DNA from: Bacteroides cellulosilyticus
Lineage (GTDB): Bacteria; Bacteroidota; Bacteroidia; Bacteroidales; Bacteroidaceae
Direction: 5' to 3'
NCBI RefSeq assembly: GCF_020091405.1
Contig: NZ_CP081903.1
Span: 2,852,501 to 2,916,500 of the forward strand
DNA length: 64,000 bases
Position 1 is the first letter of the stretch, and the number at the start of each line of letters is the position of its first letter. The notes beneath the pieces were generated by a model. It had not been told where the DNA came from, did no database searches, and worked only from the letters and a program-made list of their open reading frames with translations. Shown in pieces: positions 33,794 to 43,802 of this stretch. Made by a program: the position numbers and the translations under genes.

Positions 33794-36700
33794 ATGAAAG
33801 TAAGTTTCTTTATAGACAGACCGGTATTCTCGGCTGTCATCTCCATACTGATTGTCATTGTGGGTATCATCGGGTTGACGATGCTCCCCATTGACCAATA
33901 TCCTCAGATTACGCCACCGGTGGTGAAGATTAGTGCTTCATATCCCGGTGCCAGCGCACTGACAGTATCACAGGCGGTAGCTACACCTATCGAACAAGAA
34001 TTGAATGGAACACCGGGAATGCTCTACATGGAGTCCAACAGTTCCAATTCCGGTGGTTTTTCCGCTACAGTGACATTTGATATTTCTGCCGACCCCGATT
34101 TGGCGGCAGTAGAAATACAGAACCGTTTGAAACTGGCCGAGTCCCGTCTTCCGGCAGAAGTGGTACAGAACGGTATATCCGTAGAAAAACAGGCGGCCAG
34201 CCAGTTAATGACTATCTGTCTGATGTCTTCCGACCCGAAGTTTGATGAAATATATCTGAGTAACTTCGCTACACTGAACGTACTCGATTTGCTTCGTCGT
34301 ATTCCAGGTGTAGGGCGTGTCTCCAATATTGGTAGCCGCTACTATGCAATGCAGATTTGGGTGCAACCGGACAAATTGGCAAACTTCGGACTGACCGTAG
34401 CCGATTTGCAGAATGCTCTGAAAGATCAGAACCGTGAGTCCGCAGCCGGTGTGCTGGGGCAACAACCTGTACAAGGATTGGATATTACCATTCCCATTAC
34501 GACCCAGGGGCGTCTTTCTACTGTAGGGCAGTTTGAAGAAATCGTAGTTCGTGCGAATGCGGATGGTTCCATTGTTCGTTTGCGCGACGTGGCACGCATC
34601 TCGCTGGAGGCGTCCTCATACAATACGGAGAGTAGTATAAACGGTGAAAATGCAGCGGTGTTAGGCATTTATATGCTTCCGGGCGCCAATGCTATGGAAG
34701 TGGCGGAGAATGTGAAGAAGGCGATGAATGAAATCAGCAGTAACTTCCCTGACGGATTGAGCTACGAGATTCCGTTTGATATGACGACATACATTTCGGA
34801 GTCCATTCACGAAGTATATAAGACTTTGTTTGAAGCATTGATACTGGTAATTATTGTGGTATTCCTGTCACTGCAAAGCTGGCGTGCCACACTTATTCCG
34901 ATTGTGGCAGTGCCTATCTCCCTGATTGGTACGTTCGGTTTCATGCTGATATTCGGTTTTTCGCTCAATATCCTTACATTGCTTGGATTGGTACTTGCTA
35001 TCGGTATTGTGGTGGACGATGCTATTGTGGTTGTGGAGAATGTAGAGCGCATTATGCACGAAGAGAAACTGCCACCTTACGAAGCTACGAAAAAAGCGAT
35101 GGAGGGATTGACGGGTGCAATTATTGCGACGTCTCTGGTATTGGCGGCTGTGTTTGTACCGGTTAGTTTCTTGGGTGGTATCACAGGGCAGCTTTATCGT
35201 CAATTCACGGTGACAATTGTGGTTTCCGTATTACTTTCTACGGTGGTTGCATTGACTTTGAGCCCGGTGATGTGTTCGTTGATATTGAAACCGGAATCGC
35301 ATAAGCGAAAGAATATCGTATTCCGTTATATCAACTATGCGCTGAATATGGGCAATCGTAAATATGTCCGTCAGATTTCACGAGTGATAGGGAATCCTCG
35401 CAGAGTATTGGCTGCATTTGGTGTGGTACTGGTAGCCATCTTATTGATAAACCGCCTGATACCGACCAGTTTCTTACCCGTGGAAGATCAGGGTTACTTC
35501 AAAGTGGAACTGGAATTGCCTGAAGGTGCGACACTGGAGCGTACACGTACCGTGTCAGAGCGTGCAGTGGAGTATCTGATGCTGAACCCGGCTGTAGAGT
35601 ATGTACAGAGCGTAGTGGGTAGCAGTCCTCGTGTAGGCAGCAGCCAGGCACGTAGCGAACTGACGGTTATTATGAAGCCGTGGGGTGCGCGTGACGGACA
35701 AACCATTGACGAGGTGATGGCACAAGTGAAAAAGGATTTGCAGGAATATCCCGAGTGTAAAGTCTATCTTTCCACACCACCGGTTATCCCGGGATTGGGA
35801 AGTTCGGGTGGTTTCGAAATGCAGCTTGAGGCACGTGGAGATGCCACATTCGATAATCTGGTGCAGGCTACGGATACATTGATGTATTATGCATCGCAGC
35901 GTAAGGAGTTATCCGGACTGTCATCATCTTTACAGGCGGATATTCCGCAACTCTATTTCGACGTGGATCGTGATAAGGTAAAACTGGCGGGAGTGCCGTT
36001 GGCAGATGTCTTTTCAACCATGAAGGCTTATACCGGTTCGGTATATGTGAACGACTTCAATATGTTCAATCGTATCTACCGTGTATACATTCAGGCTGAA
36101 GCGCCTTATCGGGAACACAAAGAAAATATCAACCTGTTTTTTGTACGTGGGGCGGATAATGTAATGATACCGTTGACTTCTCTCGGAACCACTTCCTATA
36201 CCACGGGACCGGGTAGCATCAAACGTTTCAATATGTTCAACAGTGCCGTAATTCGTGGCGGAGCAGCGGATGGTTACAGTTCCGGTCAGGCCATGGAAAT
36301 CATTGAGCAGATAGCTCGCGAACACTTGCCGGAAAATATAGGTGTGGAATGGAGTGGACTTTCTTATCAGGAGAAACAGGCCGGAGGACAGACAGCAATG
36401 GTATTGGCATTGGTATTCCTGTTCGTATTCCTCTTCCTGGCAGCACTTTACGAAAGCTGGACAGTGCCCATTGCGGTGTTGCTTTCATTGCCTATTGCCG
36501 CGTTGGGAGCCTACCTCGGAGTGTGGTTGTGTGGATTGGAGAACGATGTCTATTTCCAGATCGGATTGGTAATGCTGGTTGGTCTGGCGGCGAAGAACGC
36601 GATTCTGATTGTAGAATTCGCCAAAGAACAAGTAGACCGTGGAGCGAATGTGGTTAAGGCGGCTTTACATGCATCACAGCTGCGCTTCCGTCCTATCCTG

Positions 36701-36925
36701 ATGACGTCATTGGCATTTATTCTCGGTATGTTGCCGATGGTTATTGCCAGCGGACCGGGTTCGGCAAGCCGTCAGGCTATTGGTACCGGTGTATTCTTTG
36801 GAATGATTTTAGCTGTGACGTTAGGCATTCTTTTGGTACCGTTCTTCTTTGTACTGATTTATAAGGCGAAGGCAAAAGCGAAGAGTACGAATATTAAGAA
36901 AGTTACGAAGCGATTTAAACGATAA
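33794..36925 (+). CDS. RND efflux permease (AcrB/MexB-like)
   Basis: This inner-membrane trimeric pump has 1043 residues from the ATG at 33794 (MKVSFFIDRPVFSAVISILIVIVG). The start TTG at 33770 is not needed. It has 12 TM segments with two periplasmic loops. IGIVVDDAIVVVENVERIM holds the TM4 aspartate pair, and GLAAKNAILIVEFAK the TM10 lysine. DQYPQITPPVVKISASYPGASA and GFSLNILTLLGLVLA are hallmark AcrB-type segments, so it is closer to the classical drug exporters than the 1010-residue paralogue. It lies between the adaptor and the lipoprotein channel. Confidence 0.96.
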   Translation: MKVSFFIDRPVFSAVISILIVIVGIIGLTMLPIDQYPQITPPVVKISASYPGASALTVSQAVATPIEQELNGTPGMLYMESNSSNSGGFSATVTFDISADPDLAAVEIQNRLKLAESRLPAEVVQNGISVEKQAASQLMTICLMSSDPKFDEIYLSNFATLNVLDLLRRIPGVGRVSNIGSRYYAMQIWVQPDKLANFGLTVADLQNALKDQNRESAAGVLGQQPVQGLDITIPITTQGRLSTVGQFEEIVVRANADGSIVRLRDVARISLEASSYNTESSINGENAAVLGIYMLPGANAMEVAENVKKAMNEISSNFPDGLSYEIPFDMTTYISESIHEVYKTLFEALILVIIVVFLSLQSWRATLIPIVAVPISLIGTFGFMLIFGFSLNILTLLGLVLAIGIVVDDAIVVVENVERIMHEEKLPPYEATKKAMEGLTGAIIATSLVLAAVFVPVSFLGGITGQLYRQFTVTIVVSVLLSTVVALTLSPVMCSLILKPESHKRKNIVFRYINYALNMGNRKYVRQISRVIGNPRRVLAAFGVVLVAILLINRLIPTSFLPVEDQGYFKVELELPEGATLERTRTVSERAVEYLMLNPAVEYVQSVVGSSPRVGSSQARSELTVIMKPWGARDGQTIDEVMAQVKKDLQEYPECKVYLSTPPVIPGLGSSGGFEMQLEARGDATFDNLVQATDTLMYYASQRKELSGLSSSLQADIPQLYFDVDRDKVKLAGVPLADVFSTMKAYTGSVYVNDFNMFNRIYRVYIQAEAPYREHKENINLFFVRGADNVMIPLTSLGTTSYTTGPGSIKRFNMFNSAVIRGGAADGYSSGQAMEIIEQIAREHLPENIGVEWSGLSYQEKQAGGQTAMVLALVFLFVFLFLAALYESWTVPIAVLLSLPIAALGAYLGVWLCGLENDVYFQIGLVMLVGLAAKNAILIVEFAKEQVDRGANVVKAALHASQLRFRPILMTSLAFILGMLPMVIASGPGSASRQAIGTGVFFGMILAVTLGILLVPFFFVLIYKAKAKAKSTNIKKVTKRFKR

Positions 36926-36928
36926 GTT

Positions 36929-38302
36929 ATGAAAAGAAAATATACAATATATTACATGATGGCGTTGGTGCTGTTGTTCAGTTCATGCCAGTTGGGTAAA
37001 CATTATGTACGTCCGGAACTGAACCTGCCTGGGCAGCTTGACTCAACGGAACAGGACACGCTCTCTATTGCCGACCGGCAATGGTGGGAACTCTACACCG
37101 ATACTACGTTGCAAGCGCTCATAGAGCGGACGCTCGAATATAATAAGGATATGAAGATAGCTGCCGCGCGAGTGAAGGAGCTGGCAGCAATGAAACGCAT
37201 AGATTTTGCTAATCTTTTCCCGCAAGTTAGTGGTAAGTTGTATGCAGACAAGGAAGCGGAGAACTATGGTGGAGACAATTATGATTCGGACCGTAGCTAT
37301 GAAGCAAAGGCAATCGTCTCATGGGAAGTGGACCTTTGGGGAAACTTGCGTTGGGCGAAAGATAAGAGTATGGCGGATTTTTGGGGTTCGATAGAAGCGC
37401 AACGGGCACTGAAAATGAGCCTGGTGGCAGAAGTGGCCCAGGCGTATTTTGAACTGGTGGCTTTGGATAATGAACTGGCTATTGTTCGTCAGACACTGAA
37501 TGCCCGTAAAGAAGGTGTGCGGTTAGCAAAGCTTCGTTTTGAAGGCGGACTTACCTCGGAAACCTCTTATCAACAGGCACAGGTGGAATTTGCACGTACT
37601 GCAACGCTGGTACCGGATCTGGAGCGAAAGATTTCCATTAAGGAGAATGACATTGCTTTCCTGGCAGGTGAATATCCACGGAAGATAGAACGTTCGGTGT
37701 TGCCCGAAGAGGTGAAATTGCCGGAAAACCTTCCTGTAGGACTTCCGTCTACATTGCTGGAACGCCGTCCGGATGTACGTCAGGCGGAACAGAAATTGAT
37801 TGCGGCAAATGCGACAGTAGGCCTTGCGTATACTAATATGTTTCCCCGTCTGGCTCTGACGGCACATTATGGTTTGGAGAGTGCTGAATTCTCTGATTTC
37901 CTGAAATCACCCTATCATTTTCTGAGTGGTTCCTTGCTGACGCCGTTGTTTGCGATGGGTAAGAACCGGGCGATGCTGAAAGCTAAGAAAGCTGCGTACG
38001 AACAGGAGGTTTACTCTTACGAGAAATCAGTGCTGACGGCTTTCAAGGATGTGCGGAATGCAATTGTAGATTTCAATAAGATAAAGGATATTTATGAGTC
38101 GCGCCTGCAACTGGAACAAGCCGCGCAAACCAATGTGGAGTTGGCTCAGTTGCAGTATATCAATGGCGTAATCGGATATCTGGACGTGCTGGATGCGCAA
38201 CGTGGATATTTCGACGCGCAAATCGGATTGAGCAATGCGATACGGGATAAGCAGATCACACTGGTGCGGCTGTATAAGGCACTTGGCGGGGGATGGCGGT
38301 AG
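36929..38302 (+). CDS. RND outer membrane lipoprotein channel (OprM/NodT-like)
   Basis: This outer-membrane factor has 457 residues. The lipobox is LLFSSC, with Cys at about residue 20, so it is lipid-anchored as in OprM. The NodT-type motif VRPELNLPGQ follows, and two helical halves include LERRPDVRQAEQKLIAANA in the second half. It begins 3 bp after the permease stop, so the three genes form one operon. A 23-bp tandem repeat array starts only 8 bp behind its stop. Confidence 0.94.
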   Translation: MKRKYTIYYMMALVLLFSSCQLGKHYVRPELNLPGQLDSTEQDTLSIADRQWWELYTDTTLQALIERTLEYNKDMKIAAARVKELAAMKRIDFANLFPQVSGKLYADKEAENYGGDNYDSDRSYEAKAIVSWEVDLWGNLRWAKDKSMADFWGSIEAQRALKMSLVAEVAQAYFELVALDNELAIVRQTLNARKEGVRLAKLRFEGGLTSETSYQQAQVEFARTATLVPDLERKISIKENDIAFLAGEYPRKIERSVLPEEVKLPENLPVGLPSTLLERRPDVRQAEQKLIAANATVGLAYTNMFPRLALTAHYGLESAEFSDFLKSPYHFLSGSLLTPLFAMGKNRAMLKAKKAAYEQEVYSYEKSVLTAFKDVRNAIVDFNKIKDIYESRLQLEQAAQTNVELAQLQYINGVIGYLDVLDAQRGYFDAQIGLSNAIRDKQITLVRLYKALGGGWR

Positions 38303-38310
38303 CTGCCTGT

Positions 38311-38419
38311 GCGGACACCCTGCACAGGTCTATGCGGACACCCTGCATAGGTCTATGCGGACACCCTGCATAGGTCTATGCGGGCACCCTGCATAGGTCT
38401 ATGCGGGCACCCTGCATAG
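38311..38419. repeat. 23-bp tandem repeat array with a palindrome in each unit
   Basis: Four full units (38311, 38334, 38357, 38380) and a partial fifth (38403-38419) of a 23-bp word. Each holds CTATGC and GCATAG around GG-CAC-CC and can fold into a small hairpin. The first unit differs slightly (CACAGG for CATAGG), and later units have GCGGGC for GCGGAC. The array fills the space between the convergent OMF and Imm17 genes, where it may terminate both transcripts. Confidence 0.85.
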
Positions 38420-38426
38420 TACGGCA

Positions 38427-38642
38427 TCATCCCCTTGGCGTGTTCAGGAAGAAGAATACGGACATTGCGATGAGAATCACTCCCAGTACGCCATAGAATA
38501 ACCGGGCACGCTGCCGTCCTACACTCTTTACGGCGAACTGTGTGTTGCGGGCAGTGAAAAACCACTCCCAGTCAAACACAGCCGCCAGTAATGAGATGCT
38601 GCCGGCTACCGCGAATATACCTTGTACGATGTATTGGCTCAT
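38427..38642 (-). CDS. Imm17-family small membrane protein
   Basis: These 71 residues have two TM helices: about 5-24 and 50-66 (FYGVLGVILIAMSVFFFL). The middle (NWEWFF-like DWEWFFTARNTQFAVKSVGRQRARLFYG) resembles the Imm17 family as I know it from Bacteroides. Family naming comes from association with polymorphic toxins, but here it stands at the end of a housekeeping cluster behind tsaE, 6 bp away, with no toxin nearby. A general membrane role is just as likely. Confidence 0.7.
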   Translation of the reverse strand: MSQYIVQGIFAVAGSISLLAAVFDWEWFFTARNTQFAVKSVGRQRARLFYGVLGVILIAMSVFFFLNTPRG

Positions 38643-38648
38643 AAGCTA

Positions 38649-39074
38649 TTAATCCGGATTTTCCATTGTCAACCTGCGCGAACCGTCTTCCTGTTCCTCA
38701 ATAGTCACTTTTATGGTATTGCCCGGTAGCAGTTCCTCCACCAGTTCCGGCCATTCGATGAAACAGAGTGCGCCACTGTAGAAGTAATCTTCGTATCCCA
38801 TATCATATACTTCTTCCAGCTTCTTGATCCGGTAGAAGTCGAAATGGTAGATCAATTCTCCCGCTATGTCCGAACGATACTCATTGATAACGGCAAAGGT
38901 GGGTGACGTAACGACATCTTCAACGCCCAACTCCTGGCAAAGTGCCTTGATAAAAGTCGTTTTACCGGCTCCCATTTTACCATAGAGAGCGAAAACAGTA
39001 TTGTCACCCATAGCGGCGATGAACTCGCGGGCGGCTTCATGGATATGGTCCAGAGATTGAATTTTAATTTCCAT
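38649..39074 (-). CDS. tsaE: tRNA threonylcarbamoyladenosine biosynthesis ATPase
   Basis: This ATPase of the TsaBDE complex is needed for t6A37 of tRNAs that read ANN codons. It has 141 residues from ATG 39074 ([18 protein letters not shown]). A longer start at 39113 would overlap the porX-like gene. The P-loop [15 protein letters not shown] and the following [16 protein letters not shown] and CFIEWPEL are the family signatures. It is in a run of minus-strand genes. Confidence 0.94.
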   Translation of the reverse strand: MEIKIQSLDHIHEAAREFIAAMGDNTVFALYGKMGAGKTTFIKALCQELGVEDVVTSPTFAVINEYRSDIAGELIYHFDFYRIKKLEEVYDMGYEDYFYSGALCFIEWPELVEELLPGNTIKVTIEEQEDGSRRLTMENPD

Positions 39075-39099
39075 ACTATATTTAATTATGATTTTACTT

Positions 39100-40689
39100 T
39101 CAGTTTCGTCCACTCAGTGTGATAAGTGGGATAATCATCTCTTCCATCGAAATGCCTCCATGCTGGAAGGTATCGGTGTAGTAGCTGACGTAGTGGTTGT
39201 AATTATTAGGATAGGCAAAGAAATCCCGGCCTGTGGCGAAGATATAGCGTGTACTCACGTTGGGTGAGGGGAGGTGTATCTCAGAAGGGCGGGTGATTTC
39301 AAACACCTGTTTGGGATTGTATGCCATGTTGCGTGACAGTTTATATCGCAGGTTGGCATTGATTTCTTTACTGTTGCTTTGCACTTTTATCGGGTTGTCT
39401 ACGCGAATGCTACCGTGATCGGTGGTGATGATAACCCGGTACTGACGACTGGCAAGCGCTTTCAGCAAGTCACTCAGTGGTGAGTGGCGAAACCAGGAAA
39501 GGGTGATACTACGGTAGGCTGCCTCGGTAGAGGCGAGTTCGCGTATCATTTTGCTTTCCGTTCGGCTGTGGCTCAACATGTCGATAAAATTGAATACGGC
39601 AACATTGAGGTCATTCTGTGCTAAGGCGGGAAGTTGTGCCAGCAGACGTTCTGCACCGGAAGCATCATTAATTTTATGGTAAGAGAAGGTGTCACTGCGG
39701 CGATAACGTTCGATAATGGTACGTATCAGTGGGGCTTCATTCAGGTTTTTGTTTTCTTCTTCGTCCTCATCTATCCATAATTCGGGAAAAAGCTTGGCTA
39801 TCTGGTCAGGCATCAGTCCGGAAAAGATGGCATTGCGGGCATATTGCGTGGCGGTGGGCAGAATACTGAAATAGAGTTGTTCTTCAATGTTGAATAAGCC
39901 GGATAGCTCATTGGCAAGAACGCGCCATTGGTCGTACCGGAAATTATCAAGTACAATAAAGAAAATCTTTTTCCCTTTGTCCAGCAGAGGGAAAAGGATG
40001 CGTTTGAAAAGATCCGGGCTCATCAGAGGGCGGTCGGTGTTTTCCGAAGAGGGCTTGCGTGTGTTAGTTGCCCCTTTCTCGTCTGATACCCAGTTGGCAT
40101 AGTTTTTCTTTATGAATTTGGCAAAGGCAGAATTGGCTTCTGCTTTCTGCATGGCAAGCATCTCGCTCATGGGACTGTCTGTAGCTTCCAATTCCAGTTC
40201 CCAGTATACCAGGCGGCGATACAATTCCATCCAGTCTGTTGCTGTCAGCGAGTCATTGATTTGCATGCCTATCTTACCGAAATTTTGTTGATAACCGGTT
40301 TGTGCGGCTTCGCTGACTATATCCCGACGATGCAGATTCTTCTTTAGCGACAACAATATCTGGTTAGGATTGACGGGTTTGATCAGGTAATCCGCAATTT
40401 TTTGTCCGATAGCCATATCCATGATGTTCTCTTCTTCACTCTTGGTGATCATGACAACGGGGACGGTGGGGCAGATTTCTTTTATTAATGCCAGAGTTTG
40501 CAGACCACTCAGTCCGGGCATGTTTTCGTCCAGAAAGATTAGGTCGTAGGTTGTAGCGCGGCAGCGGTCGAGTGCATCCTGTCCGTTGGTTACGGTATCT
40601 ACTTCGTAGCCTTTGCCTTCCAAAAACAGGATGTGCGGTCGCAACAAACTGATTTCATCGTCCACCCAAAGTAATCTATCTCTCTTCAT
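39100..40689 (-). CDS. porX: PorX-like response regulator with PglZ domain
   Basis: This 529-residue, two-domain regulator has a receiver domain (1-120) with DD near residues 10-11, phospho-acceptor D54 ([11 protein letters not shown]) and a conserved Lys in [11 protein letters not shown] helical linker follows, then an alkaline-phosphatase-like PglZ domain from about 200 ([64 protein letters not shown]). PorX was described as a regulator of type IX secretion. In Bacteroides that machinery is usually absent, so the target is unclear. The PglZ domain of PorX hydrolyses cyclic and linear oligonucleotides in published work on homologues. Confidence 0.93.
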   Translation of the reverse strand: MKRDRLLWVDDEISLLRPHILFLEGKGYEVDTVTNGQDALDRCRATTYDLIFLDENMPGLSGLQTLALIKEICPTVPVVMITKSEEENIMDMAIGQKIADYLIKPVNPNQILLSLKKNLHRRDIVSEAAQTGYQQNFGKIGMQINDSLTATDWMELYRRLVYWELELEATDSPMSEMLAMQKAEANSAFAKFIKKNYANWVSDEKGATNTRKPSSENTDRPLMSPDLFKRILFPLLDKGKKIFFIVLDNFRYDQWRVLANELSGLFNIEEQLYFSILPTATQYARNAIFSGLMPDQIAKLFPELWIDEDEEENKNLNEAPLIRTIIERYRRSDTFSYHKINDASGAERLLAQLPALAQNDLNVAVFNFIDMLSHSRTESKMIRELASTEAAYRSITLSWFRHSPLSDLLKALASRQYRVIITTDHGSIRVDNPIKVQSNSKEINANLRYKLSRNMAYNPKQVFEITRPSEIHLPSPNVSTRYIFATGRDFFAYPNNYNHYVSYYTDTFQHGGISMEEMIIPLITLSGRN

Positions 40690-40704
40690 ATCTGTTAGTT
40701 TTTT

Positions 40705-40759
40705 AGCTACAAGCTACAAGCTACGAGTATAGCGCGGCAACTTGTAGCTCGTAACTCGT
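40705..40759. repeat. Hairpin element C, agctac words, core in loop
   Basis: The left arm 40705-40728 (repeated agctacaag words) pairs imperfectly with the right arm 40740-40759. The 11-nt loop 40729-40739 holds ATAGCGCGGC, on the minus strand GCCGCGCTAT, a near-match to the shared core. It lies in the gap between the porW-like and porX-like genes, where it may act as an internal mRNA processing or attenuation site. Confidence 0.65.
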
Positions 40760-40766
40760 CACTGTT

Positions 40767-43700
40767 TCACTCGCCAAAGATAACACCATTTTCCGGGTCG
40801 TCCTCTTCCGTAGGCAGATTTTCTTCTCTCTGTCGTTCTTCTTCCTCTGTCGGCAGGTTCAGCAGAGGTTCATCCAGTGTATAGCCTTTTAGTTCCGGTT
40901 CCGGTATGGAAGAGAAATGTGTACGGTAGAAGGCATCATAATCATCGAAACTATATTGTTTGATTAATTGCGCATAGTTGGTCTCCGAGATGAGTATAGC
41001 ACGCATACCACTGAGCCGTGCCGCCATTTCGGGATTTGCATAAAGTCGGTGGAAATACTGCTGTGTTTCATCGTAATTGTTGAACGGACGAATTTGCAAC
41101 ATACCGATACCCCGTTCGTGAGCAAATGCAAGGTCGAAGTTCTTAACCAGGAAAGTGGAGAAATTATAGCGTGCCACTTCAAACAGAAGCATATTCTCGT
41201 TTACTTTTCCTTCTTCATAAGCAAGGATAAAGAGGAACGGTACATTGCGCTCTGTGCTGAAAGCACTGTCTGGTGGGAGAATAGCGGCACTGCTCAAACT
41301 GTCACCCAGTAGATTGCCTGCTTCGGCCAGTTCGGCATTCCGGCGTTGCCAGATAGAACCGAATGTATGGCTGTCACGGGCCAGCAGACGCCCTTCCTGT
41401 ACGCCTTTCAGTATATGGGCGGCCAGATCGGTGATTTCATTCTGCGGATATTGTTGTACAAGTTCTTTTAGAGTGGCGAGGAACCGTTCAGTTTCTCCTC
41501 CTTGCAGTCGGGTGACGGCTTCGAGGAACATAAACTTCGGGCGGTGTTGCCCTAATGGATATATTTCGGAAGAAAGATGTTCGGCAGCCCGCACGGTGGC
41601 TGTGTCGCCCATCTGGAAATGCTCATAAGCACGGACATAGAGTGAATCTTCGCGTTGTTTACCATGTATGGCATTCTCTGCGAAATCCGGGTCAGCCAGT
41701 GTCTTGGCATAACGGCTTTCGGGGAATCGGGCGATAAGTTCGGCTTTATATTTTTCAGCGGAACTGCCTTTTTTCTCATAATATTCTATAGCCAATTCCG
41801 TCAGGAATAACTGATAATAGGCTTCATCAGCTTGCGCGAAGTCCGGGAACTGCCGGATGAGCCTTTCGAACATGGCTTCTGCCCGTCGGAAATCGTGCAT
41901 ACGATCCTTGAAAACCATTCCGGCACCGTATAAAGCTTCCGATAGCAATGCGTTGGATGCCTGCATGGCCTCTTCTGTCAATGGGATCTGTGCCAGATAG
42001 TATTCCGGACGATGCGTGTCGTTGGCGATACTGTCGGCAGTTCCCTTTTTAGAATCTTCTTTGGGGGATACAGGACTTTCTGTGGTTTCATTTTCCTGAC
42101 TGTTCCGGATACTGTCTTTGGGGGTAATATCTTCCGGTTCACTGTAATCTACCTCTTCAAAATCGTCCAGTGCAACCACAGTTTTGTTTTTCCTTCGCCA
42201 GTTGTCTTCCAGTTTTCTGCGTCCCCACAAACGTTGGAACTCTGCTTTTCCCTGTTCCACTAATTGTGGATTATAAAAATACCAATCCTGTTTTCCGCCT
42301 ATTGCCGGCTGGGTAGTTTGTGAAGTAGTGGTATTGCCTTGCCCCGGTTTGCTGATAATCGAAGTTGCAGGTAACTGACTTTCCGCTTCTTCCCGCATCT
42401 GCAGGCGGTTTGTTTCCCGCTCTGCTTCTTCGGCCGCCTTGCGTTCGGCTTCCTCCCGGGCGATGACCTGTGCAATGATGTTTTCTATGACGGCCATTCG
42501 TTCCGCCTCCGGCATCCCGGCAAGGTGCTGCAAACTATCCTGCAACTGTATGGTATTGGTATGAGGTACCAGTTCGTCCAATATTTCCGAACGGGTGGTA
42601 ATGTCGGCATATTCCCGGTGTGTCTTATCTATCAATCCTATTGCCTCTGCATATGCTTTCTGCGCTTCGGCATAGCGTGCCTGCTGCCAGTACAAGTTTC
42701 CTAATGTCAGTTGAAGAATTCCTTTCTCCACACCATTACGGGTGCTCTTTTCTATTCCTTTGTGGTATGCGGAAAGAGCCTGCGCCGTGTCTTTCCCGGC
42801 CAGGTAAACATTACCCAATGCATAGTAAATCTGATCCAGATACTCTTCGTTTTTCTCGTCTTTGCTCAGCCGCAGTAGCTTTCCTGTTATCTTACGGCTA
42901 TTGGCGGTGGGCATCACTTCCGTCTGGCGGATACGGGCACTCAGTGCCAGTTCGTACGGAGGGTTGAGACGAATTACTTTGCTGTATGATTGATAAGCTT
43001 GTTCCGGTTGTTGCAATAGCTGGTAAGTCTGTCCCAAGAGATAATAGCATCGCGCTTTTTGCTGCTTGTTCTTCTCGTTTTTGGCGGTTTTTTCCAAATG
43101 GGGGATGGCTTCTTTGTATCGCTGACTGCCCAACAGGTAGTTTCCTGTTGCCGAAGCATAAGGGACTGCCAGTGATAGCGGCAGACTATCGTTATTTATC
43201 CGGTTCAGAGCATCTTCAGCATCGTATTGCCAGCCCAGAGCTGAGTAGCAGCGGGATAGCCAGATCAGAGCTTCGGAAGTGATGCTCGTCTGTCCGTCAT
43301 AGAGGCGCACGATATAAGAAAAGGTTGAGGCAGCTTCCGGGAAATCTCCTTTCTGATATTGTGCTTTTCCCAATAGCAGCCATGCACGGTGTATGAAAGG
43401 ATTGAACTCCCGACGTGCCAGCCATTTTTTGTATTCGTCCGTGTATGCCCGTCCTGGTTTACGTATGGGGCGTCGCTTGATAGAATGCTGACGAATGGCT
43501 TTTTGCGCTTTCTCAATGGCTCGCTCATAGTCGGAAGTACCGATACCTGTAGTTTCTTTATTGCCGATGGGATAGAGGGGGAGCATTTCCATGTAGTTAT
43601 CCTTATTCCCTTGTTGCTGTGCCTGCAATCCGGCTTTATAAGCTTCGTTTCCGTTGAAGTAGACATTGTAACGGGTGGTTAGGGCATGATAGAAGCGTGT

Positions 43701-43787
43701 GCCGGCTGTATTCTTTCGGGTAGAACATCCGGTAATGAGCATCAAAGTGACTAAGATGCCAGTGAGGAGGATTGCTTTGCGTTTCAA
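40767..43787 (-). CDS. porW: PorW/SprE-like TPR lipoprotein
   Basis: This large 1006-residue lipoprotein has the signal peptide ending LITGCSTRKNT (Cys at about 21). Many TPR units occupy the first half (AWLLLGKAQYQKGDFPEAASTF, YYLLGQTYQLLQQPEQAYQSYSKVI). A low-complexity, charged middle (about 430-600) and further TPRs follow, then a C-terminal region (NVPFLFILAYEEGKVNENMLLFEVARYNFSTFLVKNFDLAF). Order and length match PorW/SprE, a lipoprotein of type IX secretion that links outer membrane and motor in other Bacteroidetes. It directly precedes the porX-like gene, as expected for functional partners. Confidence 0.88.
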   Translation of the reverse strand: MKRKAILLTGILVTLMLITGCSTRKNTAGTRFYHALTTRYNVYFNGNEAYKAGLQAQQQGNKDNYMEMLPLYPIGNKETTGIGTSDYERAIEKAQKAIRQHSIKRRPIRKPGRAYTDEYKKWLARREFNPFIHRAWLLLGKAQYQKGDFPEAASTFSYIVRLYDGQTSITSEALIWLSRCYSALGWQYDAEDALNRINNDSLPLSLAVPYASATGNYLLGSQRYKEAIPHLEKTAKNEKNKQQKARCYYLLGQTYQLLQQPEQAYQSYSKVIRLNPPYELALSARIRQTEVMPTANSRKITGKLLRLSKDEKNEEYLDQIYYALGNVYLAGKDTAQALSAYHKGIEKSTRNGVEKGILQLTLGNLYWQQARYAEAQKAYAEAIGLIDKTHREYADITTRSEILDELVPHTNTIQLQDSLQHLAGMPEAERMAVIENIIAQVIAREEAERKAAEEAERETNRLQMREEAESQLPATSIISKPGQGNTTTSQTTQPAIGGKQDWYFYNPQLVEQGKAEFQRLWGRRKLEDNWRRKNKTVVALDDFEEVDYSEPEDITPKDSIRNSQENETTESPVSPKEDSKKGTADSIANDTHRPEYYLAQIPLTEEAMQASNALLSEALYGAGMVFKDRMHDFRRAEAMFERLIRQFPDFAQADEAYYQLFLTELAIEYYEKKGSSAEKYKAELIARFPESRYAKTLADPDFAENAIHGKQREDSLYVRAYEHFQMGDTATVRAAEHLSSEIYPLGQHRPKFMFLEAVTRLQGGETERFLATLKELVQQYPQNEITDLAAHILKGVQEGRLLARDSHTFGSIWQRRNAELAEAGNLLGDSLSSAAILPPDSAFSTERNVPFLFILAYEEGKVNENMLLFEVARYNFSTFLVKNFDLAFAHERGIGMLQIRPFNNYDETQQYFHRLYANPEMAARLSGMRAILISETNYAQLIKQYSFDDYDAFYRTHFSSIPEPELKGYTLDEPLLNLPTEEEERQREENLPTEEDDPENGVIFGE

Positions 43788-43802
43788 CTATGCCAGTAAG
43801 TT

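Noticed and set aside
38311..38419. CRISPR array
   Set aside because: The 23-bp units are directly joined, without unique spacers.
38353..38565. 70-codon frame over the 23-bp repeat array
   Set aside because: It is made of the tandem repeat and of the Imm17 gene read in another frame.
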